A DNA stretch of 64,000 nucleotides from positions 46,251,259 through 46,315,258 of the forward strand of contig NC_052513.1 of NCBI RefSeq assembly GCF_014356525.2, written 5' to 3'. The notes below the pieces were generated by a model. It saw only the letters and a program-made list of their open reading frames with translations. It was not told the DNA's origin and searched no databases. How positions within the stretch are numbered: position 1 is the first letter of the stretch; every line of letters begins with the position of its first letter. Made by a program: the position numbers and the translations under genes. Of the stretch, positions 31,925-43,845 are shown in pieces. The DNA comes from Nilaparvata lugens. Taxonomy: Eukaryota; Arthropoda; Insecta; Hemiptera; Delphacidae.

Positions 31925-34235
31925 GTATTCAAAGGTTGTTTCAAGTTGCTTACTTACAAGATGATGACTGTGAATCACATGATGAAAGGGTATTCCCCAG
32001 CACTATGTTATGATTAGGAATCCTGTGTTATGCCGGGATTCAGAATAGCATAATCGCTATGCAGTGTATGGTAAGAGTCCATAATTGTGTCTTTTTTCCT
32101 TTCCTGTAGCCTATTTTTCTTGGCCCTTAATCGTTTCAAATTTCGATTCTTTCCTGTCTTTGTGTAATGTTCAGTAAATTTCTTCTATGATGCATATCTT
32201 AACCAATCTTGTCCATAGTCATTTAAATTTGTATTTTTTCTGAAATAATTTTGGAAAAATAGTAGCTTATTTTCCTAATCTTTAAATTGTTGATAAAACT
32301 TAACTTTTCTAAAATCTATCTATTGTAGTGTAAATAATTGTGTGCTTGCTGTATATTTTTTCATCATGTATTACATATTTTAATTATGTCTATTTTTGTC
32401 AGGTATCATATTTGGTAACTAGGTTTTTTAGAGCAAATTATGTCCCATTTTCTCATCTCTCATTGCATATCGTGCCATTTGAGCGATATGTAATTAGGTT
32501 ATAGTTTTCTTCTGGGCTTTTAACCCATTTTGCATTTTATATATATTTTTTTTTTTTTTTTGCTGTCCAATACTTTGGATTTTTGGTAGACAAGTAGGTG
32601 TGATTCTTTTAGAGGTGTGGCGTGAACCACATATGGCTGGACTCGATTATCTGACCTACTTGTTTGTGATATAAAAACCTTAAGACTGCAACATCAAATG
32701 TTTGTAAAAACTTTTGCATACTTTTGTTTTTGTGGTCTGATACTAGAGTCTGCTATCACATTGCCTTACAGACATCTAGGAACTCTTCGCCCAGTCACAA
32801 TAGTCAAAATATTTTTTCCTTCACCAGTTGTTTTTGTGGAAGTGATAGCTCACAATAATAACAAATTAGAGTCATACTTGGAATCTACAAAATTCCATAG
32901 TAGTATATTTTATTAAATATACTTCCTTATGAAAGTTTAGTACTGACATGTAGGATAGTCTCTAATTAATTTTTCTCTTCCTTGTATTATTGAGGAAATT
33001 TATTTACCCAATTTTCTTTTTCTCTTATTTGTATTTTTTAGGGAACTTATTTACCCATTATCCATATTGATCGTCTTTGTATTGTGATCTTGAAATGGTT
33101 TGTACTTATTATACAGTCTTCAAATTCTGAAATTATTTAAATTATTTAATTATTTAATGGTTCAATCTAGAACATGCTGAAATTTAATCTTATGTATAAA
33201 TTCTTTTGTTATAATAATAAAACTTCAAAATTTGAAAGTATTAATGGATTGTGTCGCCATATATATGAGATGTTCAATATAAAAGAAAGTTAACTTGAAT
33301 AATGTTTTCATTAAATAAAAATGTCTTGTCATATTATTAATTGAGATGAGTTGAAGGTTAAAATTTCACTAAAGTTTTTGTAATTGATGTCTTTTTCTAA
33401 ATTTGAAAAACTGTTTGTTCTATAAATTTTGATATGATTGATTATCGTTTGAAATGGATGCTGGAGTGTATGTAGAATTTTTAGTGGGGTTTGTTGATTA
33501 GAATTTTGCTGGTATGTGATTGTTTTTTGGGATGGAAACCCATTATTGCCTAAAGAAGGAATAACAGAGGTTATGACTTAGAGAGGCAGTAATGAGATGA
33601 TATTTTTTGTGTTGATTACTTATGCTGATTGCCATAGATGCAAAATAATGATTAATGATGTTGATTGTCATAGATGCAGATGATTACTTATGAATATTGA
33701 TTGCCTTTGAAGCAAAATATTATTGATGTTTTGAATGATTTCTTGTTTAATGATTGATAGTAAAGTTTTGTCATGGAATGTAGTTTGTGTTTAGAACATT
33801 GAAAAGTCGAAATAAACTATAGTATCCAGCAAACAATGATTAATAATATTGAATAATTTGCTTTTCATAAAATATTTGAACAGTGAATAAATGGAAATGA
33901 AATTATTTTTTATTAAAATTTTGTAATTGATGTCTCCATTGAGTTTGAGGAAATTTCACAATTTATGTATTGCTGACTGTATAATAAGATGTTAACAAAT
34001 TTCATTTTTATATTGATATATACTTGTAAATAATTTTCATGTGTATTAGATTGTATTGGTAGCCTAATCAAAATTTTCTTTTTAGTTTATAAGCATTTTA
34101 AGATAACAGGTACAGCGTGGACATTAACATCGAAATAATTATCACATGAATCTCGAAATCGACAACAAGTGAACGCCATGAAGAGTGTTAAGAACATTTG
34201 GGTGATTTTCGAACTAGTGTGACTCATCAATTGAC
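31925..34235 (+). other. Non-coding interior of the LTR element
   Basis: AT-rich sequence in which I see no polymerase, integrase or protease motif in any frame. Contains a T-run at 32545-32559. Confidence 0.6.
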
Positions 34236-34611
34236 TATCAACGCCAATATCTACGCTGATATCTATACAAATGCTAATGCCAATATCTATGCTGATATCT
34301 ACACCAATGCCTACGCCAATATCGATGCTGATGCCTATGCCAATATCAACGCCAATATCTGCTCTGATGTCTACACCAATGCCAACGCCAATATCTACGT
34401 TGATGTCTACGCCGATGCCTGTGCCGATGCCAATGCCAATATCTACGTTGATGTCTACACCAATGTCTGCACCAATGTCTAAGCCAATGCCTACGACAAT
34501 GCCGATGCCAATGCCTGCGCCAATGTTGACGCCAATGCCTATGACAATGCCAACGCCAATGCCGACACCAATGCATACGCCAATGACAATGCCAACGCCT
34601 ATTGCTGACCA
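34236..34611 (+). repeat. Minisatellite of GCCAAT/ATCTACGCTGAT hexamer-type units
   Basis: Six- and twelve-base variants such as GCCAATATCTACGCTGAT and ACACCAATGCCTACGCCAAT repeat in phase for about 375 bases. All frames stay open (NANIYADIYTNA or MPTPMP text), which is a by-product of the repeat period being a multiple of three. Confidence 0.85.
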
Positions 34612-34938
34612 TGTAACTCAAACTTCAACACTACCACATTACCTGGAGGTAATTGCCATCCATGTTCACGTTTGCAACTTTGAATTCAGAATAACAGTCA
34701 CAGTATCATGAAAGAATTGATTCAAAAAATCCTCTCCTAAATTATTCCTGTATGCAGAACTCTAAACCTTGAAAGCTGAGAATATCAAAAAACCAAACCT
34801 TACCTAAATTAATCCTCACCTAAGTTAATCCAGTATGCAGCGTCTATCTCTTTTCCAAAAAACAAATTACATTGTCATTTCAAGCCTGAAATGTACATTG
34901 TATAATTATATGATACAAAATTCACGTGACTCTGTATT

Positions 34939-35225
34939 GAGTTTGGTATGCAGCCGTCTACTACAAACATGAGGCAATGCTAACTGAGATGTCACCTGTA
35001 TCAAGTTTGGTATGCAGCCATCTACTACAAGCATGAGGCAATGCTAACTGAGATGTCACCTGTATCGAATTTGGTATGCAGCCATCTACTACAAGCATGA
35101 GGCAATGCTAACTGAGATGTCACCTGTATCGAGTTTGGTATGCAGCCATCTACTACAAGCATGAGGCAATGCTAACTGAGATGTCACCTGTATCGAGTTT
35201 GGTATGCATCAGTCGACTACAAGTA
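34939..35225 (+). repeat. 64-bp tandem repeat, about 4.4 copies
   Basis: Copies begin at 34939, 35003, 35067, 35131 and 35195 with GAGTTTGGTATGCAGCC or close variants, and include ATGAGGCAATGCTAACTGAG. The spacing is exactly 64 and few substitutions separate the copies. Confidence 0.95.
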
Positions 35226-35227
35226 TC

Positions 35228-35320
35228 AGCCCAACACTACGTGCATCCAGATCACCCCAACACTACGTGCATCCAGATCAGCCCAACACTATGAGTATTC
35301 GGATCAGCCCAACACTGATG
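35228..35320 (+). repeat. 26-bp tandem repeat, about 3.4 copies
   Basis: GCCCAACACTACGTGCATCC and variants recur every 26 bases directly after the 64-bp array. Confidence 0.9.
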
Positions 35321-35882
35321 TCATCACACTGGAATCACACTTAACTGAAATTCATACTGAGTGCCTTAATGGACTGTTTTCCAAAATTTGCATTGATAAA
35401 ATCAACCACGTCAATAGTGAAAGAAATGAAAATTTTTTTATTTATTGAAATTTTATGTGAAATAAAAAAATTATAAATATTTAAATTATGTGAAAATTGA
35501 TCAATTCACTTAAAAAAAATTTTTTTTTGTTCAACATACTAAATTTTCATGCAATAAAAAAAAATTGAATTTTTCTATCTATTAAATTTATGTGCAATTT
35601 CAAAAACTATTCTTTATATATATTAAACTTTCCATTGAGATATTTTCCTTAAATTATAAAGCTAAATCAAAAGTAATTTTGATATTCTATATTTTGAAAT
35701 ATTGTTTAGAAATATATAACAAATGCTATTGATGAATTTTTATGATAATTTTCAATTATAGTTGACATGTAATGTTTTTATAGAAAAAATTGTTACTGTT
35801 CTCGAATTTAATTTCAACAATTTCCATTTGTCTCAATGTAATTTTTTTCTTTGAATTCTCAAACAGTAAAATTTTTCATGTC

Positions 35883-35892
35883 AAGAGGGGGG
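35883..35892 (+). promoter_or_regulatory. Polypurine tract
   Basis: AAGAGGGGGG lies four bases before the TG of the 3' LTR, the normal place for plus-strand priming in LTR retrotransposons. Confidence 0.75.
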
Positions 35893-35896
35893 TATT

Positions 35897-36708
35897 TGTA
35901 ATATTACATTTTTTCTCGATTAAAATCGAATCTTCAATTCGAGATCTATAAAACTTGATAGTAAATATCAGAGTAATCGATATGTGGACAACTTTTTAAC
36001 TGAGAATTTATCGTAAATAATTGTGTTGCACATTACATGGTATCACCGAAACTGAGTTAACAGAATTAACAGATAAATAGATCATTATAATATAGAGGAT
36101 ATATATAAATTTAAAATAACAGTTTCGAAATAAAGTTTTATTTAAGAACAAATATAAAATGTAAATTCTAAACTTGTAATTTATAATTTTTTGGAATTTA
36201 ATATCGGTGATGTGTTCATGACGTCGACACTGGTTTTGAGGTGGGGCTTTACTCTGTATTTGTTAAGCTTCTCTCTAAAAAATGGTGGCTGGCTATGTGT
36301 TCCAATTTTGTGTTCTCTGAATATTTTTCTGTTTAATTGAATTTTTAATGTTTTAAATTGAGTTTTGAACAGTTTTATGGTGTTCTAATTTTGTATAAAA
36401 TTGTTTTGTGTGTCTACAAGCCTTTAAACATTGTTTTTCAACTATATAAATGGATAAGTATTTAGCTTGTAATGATGTTAGATGCTTAAATGTGTAAGGT
36501 ATTGTTTTGTGGATTTGTGTTGTATATTGCCAAAATTCTTCTGAAGATTATAAGTTGGTTTGCTCTGAAAACTGGATTTCTCATTCATAAGCAATAGATC
36601 CATTCATAGTTTATCAAGAATCTACCATTTTGGAGCCGTTAACTTCCTTTAGGTTAATAGGTGTGAAATGCTATCCAACCTATTTAGGAGAAAATTGGTA
36701 GCACGCCA
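35897..36708 (+). repeat. 3' long terminal repeat
   Basis: Same length as the 5' LTR, begins TGTAATATTACA and ends GTAGCACGCCA. It is followed by the TTAT duplication at 36709-36712. Confidence 0.95.
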
Positions 36709-36712
36709 TTAT

Positions 36713-37606
36713 ATAATCACATACAGTGTTAAGTTAGGAACTCACAGTCCTTACTTCGGCTACCTTTGTAGACCGCCAAACCCTCTATTGAGCAAATTTT
36801 TTTTTCAATCTGTTTCATCCACACACCAGTCATTCTACTCAAACACTCCGAATTTAATGATACCAATATCCCGGCTAAACGAAGGTTAGACAACCTAACC
36901 TGTAACTACATACTGTTAAATTATTACCTCAAATACTGTAACTGTTCAATTATTTTCTTTAATCCAACCATTTTAATTATTAATTCCCTTTTTATTGTAC
37001 ATTCACCCCCCTCCACGGAGCAAAATAGGCTGCAATATTTGCCAACACAAGGTAAGACCTTTCGATACTAAGAAATCGTATTCCTGGGTGAGAAATCATA
37101 ATCCTGGTCTATTGTCTTATGACTCAAAATCAATAACTATATATTCCCGTGTCTCCCCCATGGAGCAGGATTGTGACAATATCTATTTGTTATTGATGAT
37201 GTGTTTGTTTTTTGAAGTGTGAATAAATTTTTATTTTTGTGATAGTATCTTAACCTAGATTTTGATTTGGACTGTAGTATAAATTTGAAAAGTGACAGTT
37301 TTTGGCATAGCCTATGCCTGTTGTGCCTCCTCATAAATCACTGTAAAAACAATTGTACGACTGAGAAAATGAATAAATAAATATAAACTATGAATTCAAT
37401 CTTTTGTTACAAATTTTCTATGCTTTCACACTCCAGAGGAAAGTTCGGCCCCCCGATATTTTTATATTAAACAAAAATCCAAATAAAATGCTGTAATTCA
37501 CCCCGAATATTTCTGCTACTGCAAATATTGAAAAAGGGTAAACAAAATGGATTCAATTCAATTTATAATTTATTATTAATATTTAATAGCTAATATTTAG
37601 CTAGCC
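36713..37606. other. Intergenic DNA with LINE-tail-like motif copies
   Basis: No gene. Segments at 37004-37040 and 37147-37190 share CCCC(T/A)CCA(C/T)GGAGCA followed by GG and a TGCAATAT or TGACAATATC motif. A third relative is at 43222-43262. Such blocks are probably 3' untranslated ends of a LINE family. Confidence 0.4.
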
Positions 37607-37710
37607 AAAATTATACAGAATATTTGGCTCACTGAAGAAGTACCAGTTGATTGGAAATGTGCTCTGATTCATCCATTGCACAAATAAGGGAACAAAACAG
37701 ATGTAAATAA
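37607..37710 (+). pseudogene. LINE reverse transcriptase relic, upstream half
   Basis: The text IQNIWLTEEVPVDWKCALIH, then PLHK, a stop, and GNKTDVN, is the conserved fingers segment of a non-LTR reverse transcriptase (xxWKxAxIxPLHKKGxKxDVNN). It stops exactly where the family continues with (N)YRGISLL. The continuation is found at 42203, beyond a 4.5-kb insertion. Confidence 0.8.
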
Positions 37711-38149
37711 ACTAGCAAGAACCTGTGCTTCCCAAGTATCTATCTAAAAACATGACAAAATGAAAAATTGACCTAATGAAATTTTGAAGAATTAAGAATA
37801 GGCCTATACTCATCCTTGGTTAATTAAGAATCTAGTATAAGCAAAATTTCAAGTTAATTAGTCCAGTAGTTCAGACGTGATGATGCGTCAAACATTTTCC
37901 TATCCCGTATGTGCATAAGCCAGCTCTTCACTTTATATAATTATTATAGATATAGTTAACGACTGCAAGAGATAGGACTGTGGAACAGAATAGTGGTGAA
38001 ACTATGATAGCGCCAGAAGTGTCTTAAACACAATAGTAGGTACTACATGAACTTTTTGAAAGTGATTTGAAAAAATGTTAAAACAACAGAACTGAATCCT
38101 TATCATTCTACCTTCACTTAGAGAGGCTTTTTTTTGAGCCGAATGGAAA

Positions 38150-39083
38150 TCTATTTATAGAAAAATGAATGTCTGTTTGTGTGTTTGCTTGTTTGTTTGT
38201 TTGTTCCCTGTAGACTTGAAAACTACTTGACATAACGGCATGAAACTTTGGGAATATGTTGTGTGAATATTGGGGATGGTTTCTGCACAGAAATTTTAAT
38301 AGGGGGGCTAATAATAATTATTCATTAATCCATTTTACAGACATATGATTTCGAAATTTTCGGCCGAGCGGCTATTGAAGAACGAAAAGATGATCATGAT
38401 TCAAGATCATATTGTGATAATATGATTTAGCATCTAAAGTTACCAGCTGTAATAAACATTATCACCCTGTGATAAATTATTGTGTACTGGTATTAAAACG
38501 GTAGTTTGGAATTGAAGTGTAGTTGATTGGTACCAGCTGTTGATAATGGTTCCTCAGAAGACCTATACAAATAATTATCACTCCCCTATCATTGAGAAAC
38601 TGGAAAATGTTAAAAAAAATTATTTACCTAATGAAGGAGAGTATATATTTATTGTATAGTATTCATATTGCATTCATTAATTACTGAAGAATGAAAGAAT
38701 AATTAACGATTTTTTGAATTTAGCTTAGCTTATATTCATCCTAAAATGGAAAGAATATGGAATTCTGTGTGATTCATCGTACATCGCATATTTCCTGGAC
38801 CATATATCGACAATCTACAGCTATGAAAGCATTGAACATTTTTCTTTGAAACACTGATATAATTTTTTTAATTGAAAACTCTACTGATAGATATTACTAC
38901 CAATTGATTGAGAAGAATAATATGTTTTCGGAATAATGAATGCTGCATGACTAAGCACATAGGAAAAGTCTGCATTGAGAGTAAATGAACATGTTGATTG
39001 TCAGATAAATTTAATGATTCACCAAATAAAGTCAATTGTAACATGAGATACATTGGCGGTACGAAGTTCGCTGGGTAAGCTAG
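38150..39083 (+). mobile_element. Non-autonomous Helitron nested in the larger insertion
   Basis: Starts TCTATTTATAG at 38150 after an A and ends GTAAGCTAG at 39083 before a T, matching insertion between A and T. A CGAAGTTCG hairpin (39062-39070) lies nine bases before CTAG, as expected for Helitron 3' ends. The first 100 bases contain GTTCCCTGTAGACTTGAAAAC, a text often seen near insect Helitron 5' ends. No Rep or helicase frame is present. Confidence 0.78.
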
Positions 39084-39388
39084 TTGTAAATTAAGCTTGA
39101 TTATTAATAGACAACGCTGAAAAAGACAGGCTCAATCACCAGGAATACTATAAATCTATGAGGGACCAGTAAGTCATTAATTTTGAGTAGTTCAATTACT
39201 TCCATTATGGACACTGGATACATTATGGACAATCAATATGTATGAAATTTATTAGCTACTATACAGAATAAAATTTTTTTGATTGCAGTGACCCCGACTA
39301 CTGTATTATGAATAACCATTCGGATCAAATATAAGGAATTACTCATATCTCTCATCAACTCGTAATTTTTATTCACAAAATATTAACA

Positions 39389-39391
<3 letters not shown>

Positions 39392-39437
<46 letters not shown>
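39392..39437. repeat. (TA)n microsatellite
   Basis: Perfect alternating TA for about 46 bases. Confidence 0.97.
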
Positions 39438-39440
<3 letters not shown>

Positions 39441-39810
39441 GTTATATTTGATAAACTCATGGCTAGTACTCAAGTTTGTCTTTTAATGGCCTTGCTACAA
39501 ATAAATGTAGGTATATGTTTGACATTTTGTTTCTGTAATCTTGTTTTCTATTAAGAAAGTTTTCAATGTGATTTTTGATGGCAATAAAATTATTATAAAT
39601 AGAAGAATTATCAACAAACTCCTAACCAAAGAAAACCTTTGTGCTCTGTTCTAATCGGAGTGTATGAGACTCCATATACAGCTGATAGAAGGCGCAAACC
39701 GAACTGGCCAAGCATACACAGATGGAACAAACACGTGGTAAGCTCGCGCTCTCAATCAACGCAAAATAAATTCGATCAGCTAATTGATGAAATTGTTTTA
39801 AGCTTTCCAA

Positions 39811-40350
39811 TGATTACAACATATGTTAGAATATCATGTGTCAATTATCTCAGTTCCATATGGAGTTCACCTTACCATGAGCTTACTTAGGATCCTTTGA
39901 AATCCTTAGAGGTAAAATATCTCAAAATCCGTTCTTAGTGCGCATCTAGCATGTTTGAAGAATATTTGTGCAAAGTTTTAAGTCTGTAGGCCAATTGGAT
40001 TGAGCTGTAGTGTGATTTTACATCAAAATTTTCGAAAAGTGCCCTCTCCTGATTTGTGGGGACTGCATCCCCCCTGTGCTCCTGATTGTAATTTTTCTGC
40101 ATAGATCTGATTTTTTTCGTACCTGAACGAAAAAGTTCCTCATGACTTTGCTCTTTGCTGTGCAATGAACGGTTGAAAAGTGAAAATTTTGGGGGGCTCA
40201 GCTCCCTCAGGGGGGGGGCAGATTTCTGAAAATCCTTTTGTAGTGGATGTTTTGAGGCTACAATAAACAATTGTGCGAAATTTGAAGTTTTTAGGCTTAG
40301 TAGTTTGGGCTGTGGTGTGATTTCAGTTTGTCGGGGCTTAGCCTTTTAGA
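39811..40350 (-). repeat. Second copy of the Helitron 5' region (R1)
   Basis: Direct repeat of 41640-42195. Shared text includes TGATTACAACATATGTTAGA, CTCAAAATCCGTTCTTAGTG and GGGCTTAGCCTTTTA. It ends directly against a GAA microsatellite. Confidence 0.85.
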
Positions 40351-40358
40351 TATAGGTA

Positions 40359-40430
40359 GAAGAAGAAGAAGAAGAAGAAGAAGAAGAAGAAGAAGAAGAA
40401 GAAGAAGAAGAAGAAGAAGAAGAAGAAGAA
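40359..40430 (+). repeat. (GAA)n microsatellite
   Basis: Perfect GAA triplets for about 72 bases, abutting R1. Confidence 0.97.
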
Positions 40431-41436
40431 TTTTTTATTTGATTAAATTCATGTTTTGAAGAATTCATTGTTACGAATGATAAATTGATAGGAGCAGCTT
40501 ATAAATATTTTCTAATTCCATTGAAATAACTTCTGAAAAAAAATGATTGGATAAATACCAATATTGAATTATTGTTGACCAAGAACTCAGTACATCGACA
40601 ATTATTTATTCAACTAATTCTGTATTGATAAAATTATGATCATTTTCTCTATTGATAATCAATTACATCAACTAACTGGAAAAAAGTACTTCAATTTCAA
40701 TGAATTTATTAATAGAATTATATAAATCTAAAGTGTAGGTCATGTCTAAATTCACAAAGAGTTCGATTCTTGTTGGCAAGATAGATGTTATTCAATGCAG
40801 AAATCATTGTTATTTTACTGAAAGATAGGATAAAATGAATATTTCTCTTTCAGGGGGAGTTTTGACAACCCACAAAACTCAATTTTCATTTGAAGAAATA
40901 ATATCAAAAAGGTGCATAGGACCTTACTTTTTTGTTCAGCCTGCCAAAATACCCCTCATTTCAATATTACAATTTTCGACTGACTGTACAGTGAGTCAAT
41001 CATTCTATCAAGGTTTGAAAAATTTTGAAATTTTAATAAAATGAAAATGGTAGAGAATAATTATCATGTAGATATCAACACCTTCATTTAAAGACATATT
41101 AACTGGTTGCGTTTTCATATTGCTAATACAGCATTGATAAAACTGTAGACGTTTATTAATTTAGCAGTTTCAAAAAACTGTTCTAGCTGAAAAATTAATA
41201 ATACATGCCACGTGTAGGCTTATACATATACATTGCATCAGGAAAACGAAGTTCAAAACTATGGTTTTCCTAAACATATGTTTTTGAGATAATTTCTTTG
41301 ATGCAGCTGTTTCACATTCGCCATTTTAAATTATACAGAGTTTGTGAAAATAAAAATATTTATTGATTACCAAAACAATACTCTTATTATATTAATGATA
41401 ATAATTAATTATTAAAACAATATTTTTATTATATCA

Positions 41437-41448
41437 ATAATAATAATG

Positions 41449-41481
<33 letters not shown>

Positions 41482-41522
41482 TAATAATAATAATAATATA
41501 ATAATAATAATAATAATAATAT
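41437..41522 (+). repeat. (TAA)n microsatellite
   Basis: TAA triplets with a few slips, embedded in AT-rich DNA. Confidence 0.95.
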
Positions 41523-41639
41523 TAAACGTATTTATCATTATCAGAACAATATTATTGAGGTTGAGTGGAATCAGGTAGAAAGCAATAATAGAACAGATGT
41601 TCTTTTTTGAATTTCTATCATATTATTTTGTTATTTCCA

Positions 41640-42195
41640 ATGATTACAACATATGTTAGAATATCACATGTCAATAAATAAATTATCTCATTTCCATATG
41701 GCACTCACCTTACCATGTTCATAACCTTACTTGATAGGATCCTTTTTCATCCTTTGAAACCCTTAGTGGCAAAATATCTCAAAATCCGTTCTTAGTGCGC
41801 GTCTAGCATGCTTGAAGAATATTTGTGCAAAGTTTCAAGTCTGTAGGACAATTAGTTTGAGCTGTAGTGTGATTTTACATCAAAATTTTCGAAAAATGCC
41901 CTCTCCTGGACCCCCCCTGTGCTCCTGATCGAAATTTTTCTGCATAGATCTAATTTTTCTTCGTAGCTGAGCAAAAACGTTCCTCATGACTTTGCTGTGC
42001 AATAAGCGGTTAAAAAGTACAAAATTTTGGGGGGGCCCCAGCTCCCTCAGGGGGGCAAATTTCTGAAAATCCTTTCTTAGTGGATGTTTTCAAGCTACCA
42101 TAAACAATCGTGCAAAATTTCAAGTTTTTAGACTCAGTAGTTTGGGTTGTGGTGTGATTTCAGTCTGTCAGGGCTTAGCCTTTTATAAGTATAGA
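41640..42195 (-). repeat. Helitron 5' region (R2)
   Basis: Partner of 39811-40350, same orientation, with several indels. Its end coincides with the limit of the insertion in the LINE relic. Confidence 0.85.
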
Positions 42196-42202
42196 GAAGA
42201 GA

Positions 42203-42335
42203 TTTAGAGGAATTTCCCTACTCGCTGTATCATATAAGGTTCTATCAGCCTGTATTCTTGGAAGAGCACAAAACCAATTGGAGCCCAAAATTTCTGATTT
42301 GCAAGCTGGTTTCAGGCCAAACAGATCATGTTCAG
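42203..42335 (+). pseudogene. LINE reverse transcriptase relic, downstream half
   Basis: Reads FRGISLLAVSYKVLSACILG, then RAQNQLEPKISDLQAGFRPN and RSCSE. It is the direct family continuation of the piece ending at 37710. Beyond 42335 similarity is lost and no catalytic YADD remains. Confidence 0.82.
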
Positions 42336-42815
42336 AAGGGGGCGATGTCAGGATACACCACCGTCAAAGTCAGACACATCCATCCTAGCACTGAAAATCA
42401 GTCTTGTTTTGGCGGTGGCCACTTTTGTCGTTCTTGAGCTGAAAAAGAAGTGTCTTGTTTTGGCGGGGCGAGTCCGTGACTAATTTCTCTACCTGGAAAA
42501 CAGTCTCTGGTTGTCGCTATCAGCTTTTGACGCTTATGTCAGAATAGCTTGGAAGTAAACTGGTTTCAATTTTGTCACAGACTGTACTTTCTTTGAAATA
42601 TTCTTTTTAGAACTTAGTGTGACTGTAGAAGTGTGTGTGTGACCACCATTGGACAATACTCCTGCGTGACATTGTATCTTATCTCAACCTTATTTAGTTC
42701 TATTGCTTCCTCTCATTCTCTCTCTCCCACTCTCTCTCTCTCTCTCTCTTCCCCTCAATCGCCCTCTCTCTATCACTCCTGCGCCTTTCTCTCTCACTCT
42801 CTCTCTGTTTCTCTA

Positions 42816-42904
<89 letters not shown>

Positions 42905-42909
42905 CTCTC

Positions 42910-42942
<33 letters not shown>

Positions 42943-42970
42943 CTTCTCTCTCTATCTCTCTCTCTCTCTC

Positions 42971-43059
<89 letters not shown>

Positions 43060-43845
43060 CTCTCTAACTCTCTCTCTTACCCGGTTGTGTGCTAATGCTC
43101 TCCTTCTTCAAAGCCCCTCAGGGTTTTGTTATTATTGTCCTGTCTTGAATTTGACTTTCCCATGCCTAGATTTGTAAATTTCTTTGTGTCAATAATATAC
43201 TCTTGCTTGTAATATTGTGAATTCCCCCATTCCACCGAGTAGGATTGTATAATATAGTTGATGTAGCATCGTACTGGAGGGTTGATGGTTGAATGTGAGA
43301 GAGGGCCGGCCGTGCAAAAAAAAACTAAAACTGCAATTCAATTAAATCCTCACTCCTTCACTTTCTCACTATAGGCCTATATCCCTCAGAACCACACTCT
43401 CTTGTGAAATACACAATCCCCTACACTGAAATAATTTGACTCCTTCAAGTTATGTGCTCCCAACTTGATAATACCGCCCGTTGTTCTCTCACTAATATTT
43501 GTTGAACGAGCGTTAGCAAGTTCTTACTTTTTACTCAAGTTCAAAGTTGTAGCCAGTCTGTGGGTTTGCTTGTTTGTTTGAATGCACTACAATAACTTTA
43601 GAAAGAGTTGATCAATCAGCTTCAAATTTTGAACACACACTCTTCGAACCTTTTTACAGGTCAAGTTCGTTGAACAAAAAAATATTTTTCGCCCCACTTG
43701 GATGTAATGAGCTGGTTTTCGTGCGTCATATGGAGGCCGAAAGTGATTGTTTTCTGACCAGGCCAGTAAAATTTTTTACGGCCCTAGGGCTGTAAAATAG
43801 CCTTGAAGTCAGCTGATTCTGATTTGATTTGAACGTGTTTACAAT
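42336..43845. other. Non-coding stretch around the CT array
   Basis: No gene. Two copies of GTCTTGTTTTGGCGG lie near 42401 and 42451. A T-C microsatellite fills 42714-43078. A LINE-tail-like motif is at 43222-43262. The part 43563-43800 resembles the GGCCCTAGG-bearing foldback at 50041-50162 in its last bases. Confidence 0.5.
42714..43078 (+). repeat. Long (TC)n microsatellite
   Basis: About 365 bases almost wholly of CT dinucleotides with occasional CC or TT slips. On the opposite strand it is a GA tract. Confidence 0.97.

Larger units (their letters stand above)
30095..36708 (+). mobile_element. Complete LTR retrotransposon, large non-autonomous type (LARD-like)
   Basis: Two direct repeats of 812 bases (30095-30906 and 35897-36708) both start with TG and end with CA. 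The 4-base TTAT flanks the pair at 30091-30094 and 36709-36712 as a target duplication. A primer-site-like stretch follows the left LTR and a purine run (AAGAGGGGGG) precedes the right one. The 4,990-base interior has one gag-like frame but no protease, reverse transcriptase, RNase H or integrase that I can find. I count roughly 15 differences between the LTRs, about 2 percent, so the insertion is fairly young. Orientation is set by primer site and purine tract. Confidence 0.93.
37712..42195 (-). mobile_element. Helitron-like insertion, minus orientation
   Basis: On the minus strand the insert starts TCTATACTTATAAAAGGC (42195 downward) and ends GGTTCTTGCTAG at 37712, followed by T. Terminal TC and CTAG are Helitron signatures. 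The insert splits a LINE reverse transcriptase, which gives independent support for its limits to within about 7 bases. The hairpin before CTAG is weak and the base before TC is C rather than A, so the 5' limit could be a few bases off. It carries no Rep/helicase and is swollen by a second Helitron, by a second copy of its own 5' region and by microsatellites. Confidence 0.6.

Noticed and set aside
34346..34711. Met-Pro-Thr-rich and His-Trp-Arg-rich open frames on both strands
   Set aside because: Produced by the in-phase minisatellite at 34236-34611, open in several frames at once.
39935..40270. 111-codon minus-strand open stretch
   Set aside because: Lies inside the repeated Helitron 5' region R1; the same region at R2 is not open.
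42633..43095. Long open frames rich in Leu-Ser repeats
   Set aside because: They are translations of the CT microsatellite and have no other content.
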